7,649 nt of DNA from Acidobacteriota bacterium (GTDB lineage: Bacteria; Acidobacteriota; Terriglobia; UBA7540). The position numbers were made by a program, and so were the translations under genes. The stretch is from contig JAJYNF010000042.1 in NCBI GenBank assembly GCA_021786455.1, positions 1 through 7,649 on the forward strand, in the 5' to 3' direction. Under the pieces are notes generated by a model. It saw only the letters and a list, made by a program, of their open reading frames with translations. It did no database searches and was not told the origin of the DNA. Within the stretch, counting starts at the first letter, position 1. Each line of letters starts with the position of its first letter. This document shows, piece by piece, positions 6,814 through 7,649 of the stretch.

Positions 6814-6931
6814 GGGCAGACACGCGTTTGCCGGTTTCGGGTGAACCATCCCCCGCGGATAACCAGGAGATTCTGCGAGGCGTGGAAGGGACGGTATGCT
6901 AGATCCCGAAATCGCCACATAGGCGGATCAT
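6814..6931. other. Gap between the radical SAM and ATP-grasp genes
   Basis: No terminator is visible in these 118 bases, so the two genes may share a transcript. The only translated signal I can support is the 8-codon ORF at 6896-6922. The distance is longer than usual for a tight operon, so a weak internal promoter cannot be excluded. Confidence 0.4.
6896..6922 (+). other. Possible 8-codon leader ORF (MLDPEIAT)
   Basis: ATG 6896 follows a strong Shine-Dalgarno, GGAAGGGA (6884-6891), by 4 bases. It reads eight codons to TAG 6920-6922. It is in the same frame as the ATP-grasp gene, whose proposed TTG start lies 9 bases after the stop. The TAG overlaps the TTG's own SD-like AGGCGG (6921-6926). 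This could be a leader that couples translation, or the remains of a longer N-terminus cut by a nonsense change. Confidence 0.35.
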
Positions 6932-7649
6932 TTGAAGCGTCGCAAAGATTCCCAAACCGCGGCAGGCCGGCGGGTGATGTTGTTGACCACGACGACGGGC
7001 TATCAGACACGCCAGTTTGTCCAAGCGGCGCAAAGCATCGGAGTTTCCGTTGTCATTGGTTCGGACCGGTGTCACCGTCTCGAAGATCCGTGGCAAGACG
7101 GGGCTTTGCCTCTCAGGTTTGAAAACCCTTCCGAGGCTGCCGCAAGAGTGGTGGATTATGGGCGCGCCACGCCGCTTCAAGGCATGGTCGCGCTCGGCGA
7201 TTGCACCCCTCCCACCGCGGCGCGGGCTTCGACCGCCCTCGGCCTGCCCTTTCATCCTCCCGAAGCGGCAGACACCTGCCGTGACAAGTACCTTTCCCGC
7301 CGCAAACTCGCGCGCGCCGGTCTGCCGGTACCTGCTTTTGCCCGATATCCTGTGGATGCGGATCCGGCGCGGCTGAATCACTCCGACCATCGAGCGGTAG
7401 GGTTTCCTTGCGTACTCAAGCCGTTGTCTCTTTCCGCGAGCCGCGGCGTGATTCGCGCTGATCATCCCGCAGAGTTCGTTGCCGCGTTTGAGCGCATCCG
7501 CAGGCTGCTTCGGTCTCCCGAAGTGAGAATCTTGCGCCAGGAGAGCAGCGAGTTCATTCAGGCAGAGCAATACATTGAGGGCGATGAGTTCGCGATTGAA
7601 GGCGTTGTTGACCGCGGTCGGTTCAGGATTTTAGCTGTTTTCGACAAGC
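6932..7649 (+). CDS. ATP-grasp domain protein, 5' part (3' end outside window)
   Basis: The frame is open from 6923 to the right edge, so the protein is cut off at the C-terminus. About 239 residues are visible if TTG 6932 is the start. I chose TTG 6932 because AGGCGG (6921-6926) lies 5 bases upstream. GTG 6974 and ATG 6977 (MLLTTTTGYQTRQF) are credible alternatives that would trim 14-15 residues. The N-terminal subdomain reads MLLTTTTGYQTRQFVQAA and later IGVSVVIGSDRCH, a Rossmann-like pre-ATP-grasp fold. Then come DKYLSRRKLARAGLPVPAF, GFPCVLKPLSLSASRGVIRA with the ATP-binding Lys and Ser/Gly-rich loop, and EQYIEGDEFAIEGVV before the edge. The pattern fits the carboxylate-amine ligase branch, close to biotin carboxylase, PurK and L-amino-acid ligases. 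Such enzymes make an acyl-phosphate from ATP and join it to an amine or thiol. Substrates are unknown. Its neighbour is the radical SAM selenoprotein, a possible partner. Confidence 0.88.
   Translation, partial: MKRRKDSQTAAGRRVMLLTTTTGYQTRQFVQAAQSIGVSVVIGSDRCHRLEDPWQDGALPLRFENPSEAAARVVDYGRATPLQGMVALGDCTPPTAARASTALGLPFHPPEAADTCRDKYLSRRKLARAGLPVPAFARYPVDADPARLNHSDHRAVGFPCVLKPLSLSASRGVIRADHPAEFVAAFERIRRLLRSPEVRILRQESSEFIQAEQYIEGDEFAIEGVVDRGRFRILAVFDK

Noticed and set aside
6841..7122. + strand ORF starting at ATG-like 6841 in another frame
   Set aside because: It overlaps the ATP-grasp coding frame and its translation is an Arg/Ser-rich shadow.
6899..7570. 223-codon reverse-strand ORF
   Set aside because: It lies opposite the ATP-grasp gene, whose motifs are unambiguous; the reverse translation is low complexity and unlike any family.

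Overview
The window looks like chromosomal DNA from a GC-rich, Gram-negative bacterium. The LolA-type lipoprotein carrier implies an outer membrane. The block of ABC-2 exporter, membrane-anchored TPR protein, TMTC-like TPR glycosyltransferase and LolA resembles Acidobacteriota gene content as I remember it. That placement is an inference, not a search result. All supported genes lie on the + strand. I see no tRNA, rRNA, CRISPR array, insertion sequence or phage gene.

Layout. (1) Bases 3-2223 hold a tight cluster: the 3' part of an ABC exporter ATPase, its ABC-2 permease (8 bp gap), and a membrane-anchored TPR-like protein whose TTG start overlaps the permease stop. (2) Bases 2372-5042 hold a second unit: a multi-spanning GT-C/TMTC-like protein with six C-terminal TPRs, overlapped by 23 bp by a LolA-family carrier gene. 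Together these suggest envelope export, glycosylation and lipoprotein handling. (3) Bases 5043-5394 are intergenic, with a palindromic GC-rich element and a candidate sigma70 promoter. (4) Bases 5395-6813 encode a radical SAM enzyme with an N-terminal B12-binding-like Rossmann domain. (5) From 6932 to the window end runs the 5' part of an ATP-grasp enzyme.

Main discovery: the radical SAM gene does not end at the in-frame TGA at 6754-6756. The codons around it read Cys-TGA-Ala-Glu-Pro, the CUAEP tail I recall from a family of radical SAM selenoproteins. Thirteen bases after the TGA there is a perfect 6-bp hairpin with a GU-containing tetraloop (6770-6785). The loop G and U sit within one base of where they lie in the E. 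coli fdhF SECIS. The gene is therefore best read as a 472-residue selenoprotein with selenocysteine at position 454, ending at 6813. A conventional gene caller would drop the last 19 residues.

The next gene, an ATP-grasp ligase, could act with the radical SAM selenoprotein in a small uncharacterised pathway. It is preceded by an 8-codon ORF with a strong ribosome-binding site.
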